Assembly (NCBI RefSeq): GCF_015706575.1
Contig: NW_024037072.1
Coordinates: 19,345,162 to 19,409,161, forward strand
Direction of reading: 5' to 3'
Source of the DNA: Patiria miniata
Lineage: Eukaryota > Echinodermata > Asteroidea > Valvatida > Asterinidae
Length of the DNA: 64,000 bases
The notes beneath the pieces were generated by a model. That model worked only from the letters and a program-made list of their open reading frames with translations. It did not search any database and was not told the origin of the DNA. This document shows, in pieces, positions 62,797-64,000 of the stretch; positions within the stretch are counted from its first letter, which is position 1, and each line of letters begins with the position of its first letter. The position numbers and the translations under genes are program-made.

Positions 62797-64000
62797 TAAA
62801 CCTTTATTAGGGTACGCCATCTTAAAAATCAAAGCGAGGCACATAACGTCAACAAACATTGTAGCGTAAATAGTGTGCGCGGTGAACGAGTGACTCTGGC
62901 AAAGTTACAGCAGATTGACATTTTTATAAATGGATGTATAGCTAAAATATCAACCAACATTCTATAGGTAGGTCACGTCTTATTGTATTTTGAAGAGGAT
63001 CTTATAAAGCCCAAAACCAGTGGCTGAACTGAAGTTTCCGTGTCAATTTAACACGCGTAGCACCACCGTCATATCGGGAAACGATCAAGATGGATGGATT
63101 CTAGATTTAATAGTCGGGCTTGTTTGAATACAGTTCTTATCAATGGTCAGTTTAGATTTCTTCGTAAATGAGAATAAGTCCTCCAAGTTTATCCCCCAAA
63201 AAACTGTGTCCCAAAAGACACTTTAGTATTCTATTTAAGTTTAAGTGTTACCCAATTAATGATCGCCAAAAAATTATTTCGTAAATGTTCATCTTTGTAA
63301 GAGTGCTCCGAGTTCCACTTGTTCACATGTATGTCAGATTTTCGAAAGTGGGATTCAATTTTTCAATTCTTTGTCAGTTTTTGGCACGATATTTCTCTTT
63401 CACGTCGTACAATTTTCAGTTTCCATAAATTGAGATGCTTTAGTAACAATTTTCTGAGGGTGATTTTCATCAGAAATAGATGTACCAAAAATAATTTTAT
63501 AAAAAAACTACTCTCTCTGCCTTATCCCAAGAACAACACAACCTACCGCTTTACTTCTTCCAGTTTATGCGCCAAATTCAACTATACAGACCAGGGTTTA
63601 ATGCTTGTAAAGGGTTATCAAGTAGAGGTGAAGCCAGAGTCATTTCTACGGTTTGTCTCAAATAAGAAGCAAACTAGGGGAACGATTTCAAAGATTACTT
63701 GACGTCAAAATAAACGCCTTTATTAGTGAGGTAGGTTTAAAAACAAAAATTTGAACCCAATTTATGATTTTTTTTACTAGTTAGATATTTTTTTTACAAC
63801 CGAAACAAAACCATTTCTTTGACCATGTCAGTAACATGTACTTCTTTTTTAAAAATAAAAGACCTTTAATGACCTTTATCGGGTCTTTGAATGTCTTTGA
63901 ATACAACGTAATAACAATCGAATAATATATTCACTATTAGAATTACTGAAATGTATGTATTCCTGAGATATCGAATTTGTACTGAATTTAAAGAAGGTAG
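62797..64000. other. Terminal spacer without recognised gene
   Basis: AT-rich sequence. A plus-strand open frame of about 127 codons at 63319-63702 has no recognised domain and no splice or start support. Confidence 0.4.

Noticed and set aside
1-64000. Retroviral, LTR or Polinton copies
   Set aside because: No reverse transcriptase, integrase, capsid or envelope-like frame and no long direct terminal repeats were recognised.

Overview
The window is 64 kb of animal nuclear DNA. Its genes are split by GT/AG introns, long AT-rich spacers carry many small non-autonomous DNA transposons, and short words such as AGGCCTA and TACATGTA recur. The protein sequences (a FoxB forkhead factor, an alpha-type nicotinic receptor subunit, an alpha-arrestin) fit an invertebrate deuterostome, most likely an echinoderm. 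That assignment is an inference from protein similarity and sequence style, not proof.

Three host genes are well supported. (1) An intronless FoxB gene, plus strand, 3646-4641 (331 aa), with a complete forkhead domain and a Groucho-binding Eh1-type motif. (2) A seven-exon nicotinic acetylcholine receptor alpha-type subunit, minus strand, from ATG at 51782 to stop at 40776 (499 aa). It has a signal peptide, Cys-loop, vicinal cysteines and four membrane segments. All splice phases agree, and exons 2-4 are 140, 45 and 110 bp, as in vertebrate alpha7-type genes. (3) A seven-exon arrestin-domain-containing (ARRDC) gene, plus strand, 55563-61648 (388 aa), with arrestin N and C domains but no PPxY motif. 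Genes 2 and 3 are head to head about 3.8 kb apart. No shared pathway is implied.

Layout: 1-3645 FoxB upstream region; 3646-4641 FoxB; 4642-40775 a 36-kb gene-poor stretch with scattered GC-rich patches (possible regulatory DNA), mobile-element relics and minisatellites; 40776-51782 the receptor gene, with two large fold-back elements and a hAT MITE in its introns; 51783-55562 the divergent intergenic region, holding a second hAT MITE and a 1.4-kb satellite array that inverts near its end; 55563-61648 the ARRDC gene, with a 63-nt near-pure C tract in intron 1 and another hAT MITE in intron 5; 61966-62539 an apparently perfect 287-bp tandem duplication that doubles the ARRDC polyadenylation signal; 62540-64000 spacer.

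No rRNA, intact tRNA, CRISPR array, retroviral copy or Polinton was recognised. The unusual content is mostly repeat biology: three hAT MITEs with 8-bp target duplications, several TA-flanked fold-back elements (one ending 24 nt from a splice donor), a MITE with convergently oriented subterminal motifs, and the inverted satellite.
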